This document shows positions 9,590 to 19,157 of a stretch of DNA of 64,000 nucleotides, piece by piece; the stretch's first letter is position 1, and each line of letters begins with the position of its first letter. The DNA is from Nitrospina sp052156635 (lineage in GTDB: Bacteria; Nitrospinota; Nitrospinia; Nitrospinales; Nitrospinaceae), in contig NZ_JBQKUO010000005.1 in assembly GCF_052156635.1 (NCBI RefSeq), forward strand, positions 1 through 64,000. Reading direction: 5' to 3'. The notes below the pieces were generated by a model that ran no database searches, was not told the origin of the DNA, and worked only from the letters and a program-made list of their open reading frames with translations. Position numbers and translations under genes: made by a program.

Positions 9590-9997
9590 TTACTGTTTGT
9601 TGCGGAACAGGCCGCGCAGGGTGAAGACGCCGTACCCAAGAAGAAGCAGGGCGATGAGTCCGTTGGAAAAGGAATTTTCCGTGATGGAATGGGAGAAGAA
9701 GTAGACTCCGGTGAAGCTCAAAAAGATGCCCAGGCTGAAATAGCCAAGCCCCTTGCCCCAGGTCATGCCCCGGTGACCTCGCTTCAGGTTTTCCCGTTTC
9801 TGGCGCAACTGGTAACGCCAGCGCAGGATGTAGTAACTCTGGCGAAGCCACGAGAAAAATCCGTTGTCCTCGACCAGGCTGGCACTGCAATACATGCAGG
9901 CCGTGTCCGCCTGGCGGTTGGGGAAGCCGCAATTGAGGCACAACCGGTAATCCTGGCGGTTATGCAGTGCAATGGGTTCTTTTTTGGGCTTGTCCAC
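9590..9997 (-). CDS. Zinc-ribbon protein with two membrane helices
   Basis: About 135 residues on the minus strand. The N-terminal part has a CxxC pair (CLNCG) and a second pair (CMYC) about 15 residues on, a rubredoxin-like zinc ribbon. A basic stretch follows (RWRYQLRQKRENLKRG), then two hydrophobic helices at the C terminus. The start is uncertain. The frame stays open upstream to about 10147 and there holds another CxxC (CFRC). However, a good sigma-70-like promoter (10074-10102) sits inside that extension, so I prefer the GTG at 9997. Function not recognised. It may be a small membrane protein with a cytosolic zinc ribbon. Confidence 0.6.
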   Translation of the reverse strand: MDKPKKEPIALHNRQDYRLCLNCGFPNRQADTACMYCSASLVEDNGFFSWLRQSYYILRWRYQLRQKRENLKRGHRGMTWGKGLGYFSLGIFLSFTGVYFFSHSITENSFSNGLIALLLLGYGVFTLRGLFRNKQ

Positions 9998-10073
9998 GCC
10001 GGTCCCGCAATCCGCCTGCGGCCCGAAAACCTGTCGGCACCGGAAGCATCTTTGTTTATAATGAGGTAAAGCG

Positions 10074-10102
10074 ATTCTATACCCATTAAAATTACGTGTC
10101 AA
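10074..10102 (-). promoter_or_regulatory. Sigma-70-like promoter for the zinc-ribbon gene
   Basis: On the minus strand TTGACA (10102-10097) and TAGAAT (10079-10074) are separated by 17 bases. It would start transcription near 10067, about 70 bases before the GTG at 9997. Confidence 0.5.
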
Positions 10103-10170
10103 TCCTGATAGGCGGACGACCCCCAGCCCCGGCGCGACACCCCGCAACCTTTACTGATTTGCCCGAACTT

Positions 10171-11040
10171 ATGAAATTCAAAACAACCGCAGTATCCAGA
10201 ATATGCATTATCCTTATTTCAGTGATTGCCCTCCCGGTGGCTGCTGCTTTTGCTGAAACCAAAGCACCCCGGCCGCCAGAAGGCATGGTGCTCATTCCCG
10301 AGGGCGAATTCGTCATGGGGAGCATGCACTCGTTGAGGGAACTCGATCCTACCGGTATTTTTCAGAGTGACCGCCATATGCTGGGTCCGGAAGACCCGGC
10401 GCACGATGTCTATCTGAGCGCTTATTACATCGATATTCACGAAGTGACAAATGAAGAGTATTTTGAATTCATGAAAGCCAAAGAGCATGGGAAGCCCCCA
10501 CGCTACTGGAACGATCACGAATTCAATCAGCCCAAGCAACCGGTGGTGGGGATCACCTGGAAAGAGGCGCAAGCCTTTTGCGAATGGAAGGGCAAACGCC
10601 TGCCTACCGAAGCGGAATGGGAAAAGGCGGGAAAGGGAACCGGCACGATCAAATATCCGTGGGGAGACTCGGCACCGACTCCCGACAAACTGAACTTCAA
10701 CAACACCGTTGGCAAAACCGCCTCCGTCGGTTCGTATGAAGCCGGCAAGTCCGTTTACGGGGTGTACGATCTTTCCGGCAACGTTGCCGAATGGGTAAAG
10801 GACTGGCACTTTGCGGAATACTATCTGTTCTCACCGAAGAAAGATCCGCAAGGGCCTGATCGGGGAATGTACAAGGTCATTCGTGGCGGACATTGGCACA
10901 ACAATGCGGAGGACGTGCGCCTCAGTTACAGAAACGCGACCGTGCCCACGCTCAGGCAGGACTCCGTAGGCTTCCGGTGCGCGAAAAGCGTGACGCAGAA
11001 AGAATCCCCGCAGACGACAGAAGACAATTCCGGAAAATGA
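10171..11040 (+). CDS. Secreted SUMF1/FGE-fold protein, catalytic cysteines absent
   Basis: A 289-residue protein with a signal peptide (hydrophobic run, then AAAFA cleavage near residue 29) and one formylglycine-generating-enzyme (SUMF1) domain. Seen: MVLIPEGEFVMGS, YYIDIHEVTNEEYFEFM, PVVGITWKEAQAFCEWKGKRLPTEAEWEKA in two parts, YPWGD, YDLSGNVAEWVKDW, VIRGGHWHN, and DSVGFRCA. In true FGE the segment after RGG carries two Cys that oxidise a sulfatase Cys; here it reads LSYRNATVP with none, so formylglycine formation is unlikely. Such proteins are common as periplasmic components in nitrite oxidisers and planctomycetes. I chose ATG 10171 because it begins the signal peptide; upstream in-frame GTG 10096 is less plausible. 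Exact role unknown. Confidence 0.85.
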   Translation: MKFKTTAVSRICIILISVIALPVAAAFAETKAPRPPEGMVLIPEGEFVMGSMHSLRELDPTGIFQSDRHMLGPEDPAHDVYLSAYYIDIHEVTNEEYFEFMKAKEHGKPPRYWNDHEFNQPKQPVVGITWKEAQAFCEWKGKRLPTEAEWEKAGKGTGTIKYPWGDSAPTPDKLNFNNTVGKTASVGSYEAGKSVYGVYDLSGNVAEWVKDWHFAEYYLFSPKKDPQGPDRGMYKVIRGGHWHNNAEDVRLSYRNATVPTLRQDSVGFRCAKSVTQKESPQTTEDNSGK

Positions 11041-11071
11041 AGAAAACGGTGAACAACGGCTAAGCGCCGGG

Positions 11072-12277
11072 CTATTTGGAAAGGTCGCGAATGCGGTCGA
11101 GCAGGATGCCCGCAATTTCGCGCTTGGGCAGGCGCGGCAGGGTTTCGATGTTGTCCGCCCCACGGATCAATTGGACCTGGTTGAAGTCGGATTGAAACCC
11201 GATTCCCGGTGCGCTGATGTCATTGGCCACGATAAGGTCGAGTTGCTTGCGCTGGAGTTTGTCGAGCGCGCTCTGCACCACGTTTTCACTTTCTGCGGCG
11301 AACCCCACCACAGTCTGGTGCGTTTTCTTCGCGGCCACTTCCTTTAAAATATCCGGAGTCGGTTGTAGATTGAGCAACAGAGGCTGGTCGCCGGATTTTT
11401 TGATCTTTTCCTTTTGAATGTCGGCGGGAGCGAAGTCCCCCACCGCCGCCGTCATCACCAGCACATCACAATTTTCCAAATGTTCCATTACCAGGTCGCG
11501 CATCTCCGAGGCGCGCTGGCAGGGGACCACCTCCACCCCGGCGGGAGTGCCAAGCGACGTCGGGCCGCTGATGAGCGTCACCACCGCGCCCCGCTTTTGT
11601 GCTTCCTCCGCGATGGCATACCCCATCTTGCCCGAAGAATGGTTGGTGATGAAGCGCACCGGGTCGATGGGCTCGCGCGTGGGCCCGGCGGTGACCAGCA
11701 CGCGGCGTCCCGCCCAGTCCTGTTTCTGCTCCAACCGTTTCCACACCGCATCGAAAATGACCTGCGGTTCGGCCAGACGGCCCAGCCCGATGACCCCGCA
11801 GGCCAGCTCGCCCGAGTCCGGTTCCACCACGTCGACGCCCCGCACTTTTAATTTGAGCAGGTTGTCCTGCACCGCTTGATTCGCCCACATTTGATCGTTC
11901 ATGGCAGGCGCGACGATCACCGTGCCCGGGAACGCCGCGTATAAAGTAGAAAGCGGATCGTCGGCCAGGCCGTTGGCCATTTTTCCGATCGTGTTGGCGG
12001 TGGCGGGGGCGACGACCATCAAATCCGCATTTTCCGCTGAACGGATGTGCTCCATCGACGCCGACCGTTCCGAATCGAAAATCTTGTGGTACACCGGGCG
12101 GCCCGAAAGCGCCTCGAAGGTGAGCGGCGTGATGAACTGCTTGGCGTTTTCGGTCATCACCACGTACACCTCCGCTCCTGCTTTGGTGAGAAGGCGCAAC
12201 AGTTCCACCGCCTTGTAGGCGGCGATGCCGCCGGAGACGCCCAGCACGATTTTTTTGCCTGCCATGGGAGAACTCAT
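11072..12277 (-). CDS. coaBC: Bifunctional phosphopantothenoylcysteine decarboxylase / phosphopantothenate-cysteine ligase
   Basis: A 401-residue CoA biosynthesis enzyme. The N-terminal CoaC half is an FMN-dependent decarboxylase (KKIVLGVSGGIAAYKAVELL, the PAMN substrate motif in VAPAMNDQMW, and the catalytic Cys in ELACGVIGLGRLAEP). The C-terminal CoaB half ligates cysteine (RRVLVTAGPTREPIDPVRFI, NHSSGKMGYAIAEEA, MTAAVGDFAP, and VGFAAESEN). Length and order are typical. ATG 12277 is taken as start; an ATG four codons on is possible. The pantothenate genes panBCD lie 6 kb away on the other strand, so the window holds much of the CoA route. Confidence 0.96.
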   Translation of the reverse strand: MSSPMAGKKIVLGVSGGIAAYKAVELLRLLTKAGAEVYVVMTENAKQFITPLTFEALSGRPVYHKIFDSERSASMEHIRSAENADLMVVAPATANTIGKMANGLADDPLSTLYAAFPGTVIVAPAMNDQMWANQAVQDNLLKLKVRGVDVVEPDSGELACGVIGLGRLAEPQVIFDAVWKRLEQKQDWAGRRVLVTAGPTREPIDPVRFITNHSSGKMGYAIAEEAQKRGAVVTLISGPTSLGTPAGVEVVPCQRASEMRDLVMEHLENCDVLVMTAAVGDFAPADIQKEKIKKSGDQPLLLNLQPTPDILKEVAAKKTHQTVVGFAAESENVVQSALDKLQRKQLDLIVANDISAPGIGFQSDFNQVQLIRGADNIETLPRLPKREIAGILLDRIRDLSK

Positions 12278-12470
12278 GTCCGCATTCCGCCCTTAAGCTA
12301 TGATGATTGGTTGTGCCTCGATTATAGTTTGCAAGCCTTTGTCATTCAATTGTTTTCGGAAATCTCAACAGCAACGAAAAACCGGCGGCTAAAATTGACT
12401 TTTGAAGGGCCATTGCTTAGTATTCAGACCATTATCATGGCTGGTGAAAAAAGAAAGAACGAAACCGGAT

Positions 12471-13475
12471 ATGCCTGAATTGAGAAAGGACCCCATCGTC
12501 GACCGGTGGGTCATCATCGCCCAGGAACGCGGCAAGCGTCCTGCGGATTTTGCCAGCCCGACGGTCAACTCCCAGGCCGGATTCTGTCCCTTTTGTCTTG
12601 GCAACGAAGGCAAGACCCCGCAGGAGATCCTGGCCCTTCGGCCGAATGGATCGGGGCCGAACGAATCCGGCTGGTCGCTCCGCGTGGTTCCCAACAAGTA
12701 CCCTGCCCTCACCATCGAAGGCGGCATCGACCGCGTGGGTGAAGGGATGTACGACAAAATGAACGGCATCGGCGCCCATGAAGTCATCATTGAGGGTCCC
12801 TGCCATGAAGTGGCACTCGAAGAACTGCCGGAACGCGCCGTGCAGGAAACGCTGTGGGCGTTCCAGCAACGCATCATCGACCTGAAACGCGACCCGCGGT
12901 TCCGCTACATTCTCGTGTTCAAAAACCACGGCGAGGCGGCGGGAGCGACGCTCGAGCACACGCACAGCCAGCTGGTGGCGCTCCCCATCGTGCCGGAGCT
13001 GGTGCTGGAAGAACTGGACGGGGCAAGGCGGCATTATGAATACAAGGAACGCTGCATTTACTGCGACATCATCGCGCAGGAACGGGGCGACGGCCGCCGG
13101 GTAGTTATGGAGAACCACGACTTCATCGCCGTCTGTCCTTATGCCCCGCGGTTTCCTTTTGAAACCTGGATTCTGCCCAAATACCATTCCGCCCATTTTG
13201 AGCACGATTCAACGGAAGCGCTGGCAGGGGCGGCAAACATTTTAAAGGACGTGCTTTTGAAATTGCGCATGGTCTGCAATCAGCCGCCGTACAACTTCGT
13301 CCTGCACAATTCGACCGTCCAGAGTCAACACAGCACGTACTTTCACTGGCACATCGAGATCATGCCGAAGCTCACCAAGCTGGCGGGGTTCGAGGCCGGA
13401 ACCGGGTTTCACATCAACCCCGTGAGCCCCGAGGAAGCCGCCGATATCCTGAGGTCGTGCACCGTGCACCCGTGA
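12471..13475 (+). CDS. galT: Galactose-1-phosphate uridylyltransferase family protein
   Basis: About 334 residues of the GalT class of the HIT superfamily. Two zinc-site cysteine pairs are visible (FCPFCLG near residue 36 and CIYCDII near 195). The catalytic HxHxQ appears as EHTHSQ near residue 162, and the second half has YFHWHIEIMPKL. GalT moves UMP between glucose-1-P and galactose-1-P. Close relatives act as ADP-glucose or other sugar-nucleotide phosphorylases. Its position two bases before glgA suggests a link to ADP-glucose and glycogen, so a phosphorylase role is a real alternative. ATG 12471 begins the conserved MPELRKDPI; in-frame upstream codons lack a ribosome site. Confidence 0.87.
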   Translation: MPELRKDPIVDRWVIIAQERGKRPADFASPTVNSQAGFCPFCLGNEGKTPQEILALRPNGSGPNESGWSLRVVPNKYPALTIEGGIDRVGEGMYDKMNGIGAHEVIIEGPCHEVALEELPERAVQETLWAFQQRIIDLKRDPRFRYILVFKNHGEAAGATLEHTHSQLVALPIVPELVLEELDGARRHYEYKERCIYCDIIAQERGDGRRVVMENHDFIAVCPYAPRFPFETWILPKYHSAHFEHDSTEALAGAANILKDVLLKLRMVCNQPPYNFVLHNSTVQSQHSTYFHWHIEIMPKLTKLAGFEAGTGFHINPVSPEEAADILRSCTVHP

Positions 13476-13476
13476 C

Positions 13477-14946
13477 ATGGCGCGCCCACTGAAGATCCTG
13501 TCCGTCGCCGCCGAGGCGCATCCCTTCGCCAAGACCGGAGGATTGGGGGACGTCTGCGGCGCCCTGCCCCTGGCACACCACCGGCTGGGACATGACGTGC
13601 GCTGCGTGCTTCCCCACTATTCCTCGATCACACCGGCACTTCACCGGAATGGAATCGAGAACATGGGACGCACCCTCTCCATACCGGTGGGCATCGCCAA
13701 TCCCCAGGCCACCCTTCATTTGGCGCACCTGCAAAACAGGGTCCCGCTTTACCTTATCGGAAACGACTTTTATTTCGGGCGCAAGGGATTGTACGGCGAA
13801 GGGGGAGCCGATTACCCGGACAACGCGTCGCGCTTCTCCTTTTTTTGCCGGGCGGCACTCGAGTGGTGCAAGGCCACGCGGTTTCAGCCGGATATCATCC
13901 ACTGTCACGACTGGCAGGCAGGGCTGGTGCCGGCCTATTTGAAACTCGTTTACCAGCACGATCCTTTCTTCAAAAACACGCGCACGCTGTTCACCATCCA
14001 CAACCTGGGTTACCAGGGAAACTTTGATGCTTCCGCTCTGTCCACGGTTCACCTGCCTGCCGACGCGTTTCACTCGCAGGGTCTGGAGTTCCACGGCCAC
14101 TTCAGTTTTCTAAAAGCGGGGCTGGTTTATTCCAACCTGTTGACCACGGTGAGCAAACGTTACCGGCAGGAGATCCTGCTGGCCGAAAACGGGTTTCAGA
14201 TGGACGGAATCCTTCGGGACCGCAAGGAAGATCTTTACGGTGTTTTGAACGGCGTGGATTACGAAGAATGGAACCCGGAAAACGATCCATGGATCCCCGC
14301 GCCGTTCGATTCGGGAAACCTTAAAGGCAAAGCCCTGTGCCGGGAGGCCTTGCTTAAAGAACTGGCGTTGAAGGTTCCCGCCCGGCAACCGCTCGTGGCG
14401 ATGGTGACCCGCCTGTCCTGGCAGAAAGGAATCGACCTCGTCCAGGAGGGGTTCGACCAGATCATGAAAGAAGGTGTCGGCCTCGTGCTGCTCGGCGTCG
14501 GCGATCCGCCGTTTGAGGCATTCTTCACCGCACAGGCCAAACGTCATGCCGGACGGTTCGCCTGCAGGCTGGCTTTTGACGAGGGACTGGCCCACCGCAT
14601 CATTGCCGGGAGCGACCTGCTTCTCATGCCGTCGGTGTACGAGCCCTGCGGCTTGACCCAGATGTACGCGCTCCGTTACGGTACCGTACCCGTGGCCCGC
14701 TCGGTGGGGGGACTGGCGGACACGGTGAAGAATTTCAATCCCGAATCCGGCCGCGGTACCGGTTTCAATTTTCGTCGCTTTGAATTAAAATACCTCCTGC
14801 AATCCCTCCGCAAAGCGACCGGACTGTTTGCCGACCGGACGCAATGGCGCCGCCTGATGCAGAATGGCATGTCGCAGAACCTGAGCTGGAAACGCGCCGC
14901 CACGGAATACATCCGACTTTACCGGAAAACACTCCGAGAAACCTGA
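13477..14946 (+). CDS. glgA: Glycogen synthase (ADP-glucose)
   Basis: A 489-residue GT5 glycosyltransferase that transfers glucose from ADP-glucose to the non-reducing end of glycogen. The substrate-binding KTGGLGDV is at residues 19-26. Other marks: IHCHDWQAGLVP, TIHNLGYQG, the second-domain RLSWQKGIDLV, and MPSVYEPCGLTQMYALRYG with the catalytic Glu. Length is normal. ATG 13477 lies one base after the galT stop, so the two genes are co-transcribed. No glgB, glgC or glgP is present here. Confidence 0.95.
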   Translation: MARPLKILSVAAEAHPFAKTGGLGDVCGALPLAHHRLGHDVRCVLPHYSSITPALHRNGIENMGRTLSIPVGIANPQATLHLAHLQNRVPLYLIGNDFYFGRKGLYGEGGADYPDNASRFSFFCRAALEWCKATRFQPDIIHCHDWQAGLVPAYLKLVYQHDPFFKNTRTLFTIHNLGYQGNFDASALSTVHLPADAFHSQGLEFHGHFSFLKAGLVYSNLLTTVSKRYRQEILLAENGFQMDGILRDRKEDLYGVLNGVDYEEWNPENDPWIPAPFDSGNLKGKALCREALLKELALKVPARQPLVAMVTRLSWQKGIDLVQEGFDQIMKEGVGLVLLGVGDPPFEAFFTAQAKRHAGRFACRLAFDEGLAHRIIAGSDLLLMPSVYEPCGLTQMYALRYGTVPVARSVGGLADTVKNFNPESGRGTGFNFRRFELKYLLQSLRKATGLFADRTQWRRLMQNGMSQNLSWKRAATEYIRLYRKTLRET

Positions 14947-14965
14947 CCACGCCGGTCCTGGGGAC

Positions 14966-16915
14966 ATGCATATGGTGGATGACAGCATCGTAGGACTGGA
15001 AGTTCTCCGCGAGATCGCCCGCATTTCCACTTCCCCCCTCAATCTGGACGAAATCCTCGGGCAGACCATCGAAATCATCAAGAATAAAATGCGCATCGAC
15101 GCCTGTTCCATTTACCTCATGGAGCAATCGTATTCCGGTGAGGTGCGGTTGAAACTGAAAGCGACCAGCGGCCTGCCCCCCTCCGCCGCCACGCGCATCT
15201 ACCTGGAACCCGGTCGCGGCGTGACCGGCTGGGTGGCGCAGAACAAGACGGCGCTGGCTTTGAGCGAAGCCATGCAGGACCCGCGTTTCGTTTACTTTCC
15301 CGAGATCGAGGAAGAAAAATTTCCGTCCATGCTGTCAGTGCCGCTCGTCGATCACGACCAGTGCATCGGCGTCATCAACGTGCACACCCTCGACCGTCGC
15401 CAGTTCACATTGACCGAAGTGTCCATTCTGGAAACCCTCTCCGCACAGATCACCGGGTGCATCCGCAACGCCCTCGAATACCAGAAGAGCCAGGCCCTCC
15501 TTGGTGAACAGACCCTCCTCTACACCATCAACACCGCAGTCCAGGAAACCCCCAAGCTCGACCACCGCATCTGGATTCTCATGACCGGCATCACGTTTGG
15601 CGGGGCCGGGGGATTCAACCGCGCCATCCTGTTTTTACTGGATGATAAAACGGGCCACCTTGTCGGGTACATGGGACTGGGGCCCGACTCCGCGGAAGAA
15701 GCCGGGCGCATCTGGCGCGAGCTCTCGGAGGACGGGGAGTTCACCCTCACCCGCCTGCTGGAAAATCCCCACTGGGAAAGATTTCGTGACACCCGACTCA
15801 ACCATTACGCGCGATCGCTCAAGTTTCCGCTGTCTTCGGGTAATGTGCTGTCGGAAACCGCTCTCAATAAAAGGCCCTACATTGTCAACGACACGTCGAA
15901 CGACGAGCTGGTGCCGGGAGACCTGGCCGAGGCCCTCGGATCGCCGAGTTTCGCAACGGTGCCGCTGATGCCCCACCGGGAAGTTCTGGGGGTGCTGCTC
16001 GTTGACAATCTGTACAACCACGCACCCATCACCGATTCCAATTTGCAGCTGGTCGGCCGGCTGGCCACGCACCTGGGATGGGTCATCGAAAACTCGCGGC
16101 TGGTCAACAAGCTTCTGGAATCCAACCGCGAACTGTTGAGCACCAAGGAACAGCTGATCCAGTCCGAAAAACTGGCGGCTCTGGGGGAGTTGTCGGCGGA
16201 GGTCGCGCACGAGATCAAAAATCCACTCGTCTCCGTTGGCGGATTTGCACGCAGGCTGCGTGACCGCATCGGCGACCTGAAGGACCAGGAAAACGGCACG
16301 ATGCCCCCCCTTTCCGACCTGAGAGGGTTGTACCGGTATGCAAGCATCATCGTCAATGAAACCGAACGTCTGGAGCGGTTGCTGCAGGATATTCTGCTGT
16401 ACTCGAAAGCCGAGGAACTCGAAGTCGAGCCGTGCCGGTTCAACGAACTGGTGTGCGAGGTGATCGACTTTTTCGAAGTCGGGATTGAGGAAAGAAGCAT
16501 CGACTTTAAAAAGAACCTCATGGACCCGGACGTGGAGCTTTACATCGACAAAAAGAAGATCAAGCAGGTCATCATGAACCTGCTGTTCAACGCCATCGAG
16601 TCGATGCCGCAAGACGGCCACCTGACTGTGTCCACCTACCGGGGTCTCCGGGCCGGGCAAACAGAGGGAGACAAGGATTCGTTGACCCTGTGCATCGAGG
16701 ACACCGGCGGAGGCATTCCGCCGGAGTTGTTCGAAAACATCTTCAATCCCTTTTTCACCACGAAGGAAACCGGCACCGGGCTGGGATTGTCCATTTCCCG
16801 GCGCATCATTGAGGAGCACGGCGGTACCCTGCATGTCAATAACAACATCAACAAGGGTGTCACCGTTTACGTTTATTTACCGTTGCAAAAAATCAGCAAT
16901 TATAATAAAACCTGA
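14966..16915 (+). CDS. Sensor histidine kinase with two GAF domains
   Basis: A 649-residue soluble kinase with no membrane helix. GAF1 is at about residues 20-170 (ACSIYLMEQ, PGRGVTGWVAQN, SMLSVPLVD), GAF2 at about 190-380 (RAILFLLDD, KRPYIVNDTSNDELVPGDLA, VLGVLLVDN). A coiled linker leads to the dimerisation helix with phospho-acceptor His415 in SAEVAHEIKNPLVSVGG. The HATPase domain shows NLLFNAIESMP (N box), EDTGGGIPPE (G1), FNPFFTTKETGTGLGLSI (F and G2 boxes). It resembles the NtrB/AtoS HisKA class. GAF domains sense small molecules or haem-bound gas; the ligand is not evident. The lone receiver 63 bases downstream is the obvious partner. Start ATG 14966 has GGGGAC upstream. Confidence 0.93.
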   Translation: MHMVDDSIVGLEVLREIARISTSPLNLDEILGQTIEIIKNKMRIDACSIYLMEQSYSGEVRLKLKATSGLPPSAATRIYLEPGRGVTGWVAQNKTALALSEAMQDPRFVYFPEIEEEKFPSMLSVPLVDHDQCIGVINVHTLDRRQFTLTEVSILETLSAQITGCIRNALEYQKSQALLGEQTLLYTINTAVQETPKLDHRIWILMTGITFGGAGGFNRAILFLLDDKTGHLVGYMGLGPDSAEEAGRIWRELSEDGEFTLTRLLENPHWERFRDTRLNHYARSLKFPLSSGNVLSETALNKRPYIVNDTSNDELVPGDLAEALGSPSFATVPLMPHREVLGVLLVDNLYNHAPITDSNLQLVGRLATHLGWVIENSRLVNKLLESNRELLSTKEQLIQSEKLAALGELSAEVAHEIKNPLVSVGGFARRLRDRIGDLKDQENGTMPPLSDLRGLYRYASIIVNETERLERLLQDILLYSKAEELEVEPCRFNELVCEVIDFFEVGIEERSIDFKKNLMDPDVELYIDKKKIKQVIMNLLFNAIESMPQDGHLTVSTYRGLRAGQTEGDKDSLTLCIEDTGGGIPPELFENIFNPFFTTKETGTGLGLSISRRIIEEHGGTLHVNNNINKGVTVYVYLPLQKISNYNKT

Positions 16916-16978
16916 TTGATCCAAAACCCGGAAAGCGGCCCGCACCGGGCTCCCCGCATTCCATAACCGTCGCAACTC

Positions 16979-17344
16979 ATGTCCAAAAAGAAAATTCTCG
17001 TCGTCGACGACGAAGACAACATCCGCCTCCTCTATAAGGAAGAGTTGCAGGATGAAGGCTATGAAGTGGCCTGTGCCCGGAGTGCCGAAGAGGCATTGAA
17101 GATGATCGAGGGCCAGGAACCCGATCTCATCACGCTGGATATCAAGATGCCCGGGATGAACGGCATCGATTTCCTTCGCCTCCTTAAAGAGCAGAAAAAA
17201 AACATCCCCATTATCCTCTGCTCGGCGTACGGAACGTACAAACAGGATTTCCAGGTGTGGGCATCGGAAGCGTACGTGGTGAAATCGGCCGATTTACGGG
17301 AACTCAAGTTGACCATCAAGGAAGTGCTCAGTTTCGGTTCCTAG
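16979..17344 (+). CDS. Single-domain response regulator receiver
   Basis: A 121-residue stand-alone receiver. The acidic pocket (D10, D11), phospho-acceptor D54 in LITLDIKMPGMNG, S82 in LCSAYG, and Lys102 in VVKSADL are all present. The Pro that usually follows the Lys is Ser. There is no output domain, so it acts by phosphotransfer or protein contact. It sits directly after the GAF kinase, which should phosphorylate it. Confidence 0.93.
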   Translation: MSKKKILVVDDEDNIRLLYKEELQDEGYEVACARSAEEALKMIEGQEPDLITLDIKMPGMNGIDFLRLLKEQKKNIPIILCSAYGTYKQDFQVWASEAYVVKSADLRELKLTIKEVLSFGS

Positions 17345-17401
17345 GGCAGGCGGCGTCCACCCGCGGCGCCTTTCGGGAACCCACTCTCGAACCCCAATCT
17401 C

Positions 17402-18040
17402 ATGAACGAACCCAGGTTCATCGCAATTGAAGGCGGCATCGGCGCGGGGAAAACCACGCTCGCCAGAAGGCTGGCCCAGGAATTCGACGCCAAACTGGTG
17501 CTCGAGGTGGACGAGGACAACCCCTTCATCGACAAGTTCTACCAGGACCGCGAAGCCAACGCCTTCCAGACCCAGGTTTTTTTTTTACTGAGCCGCTTCA
17601 ACCAGTACCGGGAACTCGCCCAGCGCGACCTGTTCAGCAGCGTCGTCGTCACCGACTACCTGTTCCAGCGCGACCACATCTTCGCCCAGTTGAACCTCAA
17701 GGACCACGAATACACGCTTTACCAGCAGATCTACAACCTGGTGCGTATCAAGATCCCGAAGCCGGACCTGGTCATTTTCCTTCAGGCGGACACCGACATC
17801 CTCTTCACCCGTGTGGAGAAACGCGGCCGCGACTACGAGCAGTTGATCGACTACGAGTACCTCGATTCGGTCAATCGGGCATTCAATAACTTCTTCTTTT
17901 ATTACACGGAAACGCCCCTTCTCGTGGTGAACACCAATAAAATCGATATCGTTGACAAAAAAATCGATCTCAAGGAGTTGATTCAAAAGATCAATAGTCA
18001 TAGAATAGGTCGAGAATATTACAATCCGCTTGGATCCTGA
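17402..18040 (+). CDS. Deoxynucleoside kinase family protein
   Basis: A 212-residue P-loop kinase of the deoxyguanosine/deoxyadenosine kinase type, which phosphorylates deoxynucleosides for salvage. Seen: the P loop GGIGAGKTTLA at residues 11-21, then LVLEVDEDNPFIDKFYQ, QTQVFFLLSRFNQY, VVTDYLFQRDHIFA (DR/E-like substrate motif), and a lid with RVEKRGRDYEQ. In several bacterial lineages this gene lies next to panB, as here (247 bases apart). Start ATG 17402 lacks a strong ribosome site. Substrate preference cannot be read from sequence. Confidence 0.88.
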   Translation: MNEPRFIAIEGGIGAGKTTLARRLAQEFDAKLVLEVDEDNPFIDKFYQDREANAFQTQVFFLLSRFNQYRELAQRDLFSSVVVTDYLFQRDHIFAQLNLKDHEYTLYQQIYNLVRIKIPKPDLVIFLQADTDILFTRVEKRGRDYEQLIDYEYLDSVNRAFNNFFFYYTETPLLVVNTNKIDIVDKKIDLKELIQKINSHRIGREYYNPLGS

Positions 18041-18286
18041 CAAGACCGGGACGGAGCGACACCGAGTAGCAAAAGGCCATACGCGGTCGGAGACCCCCTG
18101 AGAGAGGGGGCTTTAAACCAAAAAGCGTTGCAACCTTTCGACACCCGAACGCCCTCATCGTCCCCATGGTCACCACAAGACCTGGGGCGTTTCAATTTGG
18201 AGCGGTGTACCGGGTGCGCCCCCTCCCTCCCTGTCTCTGGGACCTGTCCGGTCCCCGGAATCCCGGCTTTTTTGAAGTGGGTTCCC
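18041..18286. promoter_or_regulatory. Intergenic leader before panB with two GC hairpins
   Basis: Two hairpins are visible. CCCCCT/AGGGGG (18094-18110) is followed by CTTT and may terminate the kinase transcript. GGGACC/GGTCCC (18239-18255) is followed by CCGGAATCCCGG and six T (18271 onward), shortly before the panB start. The second could be a terminator or attenuator, but I see no leader peptide or known riboswitch. Confidence 0.35.
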
Positions 18287-19138
<852 letters not shown>

Positions 19139-19157
19139 ATCCCCGGATGACGGCATC

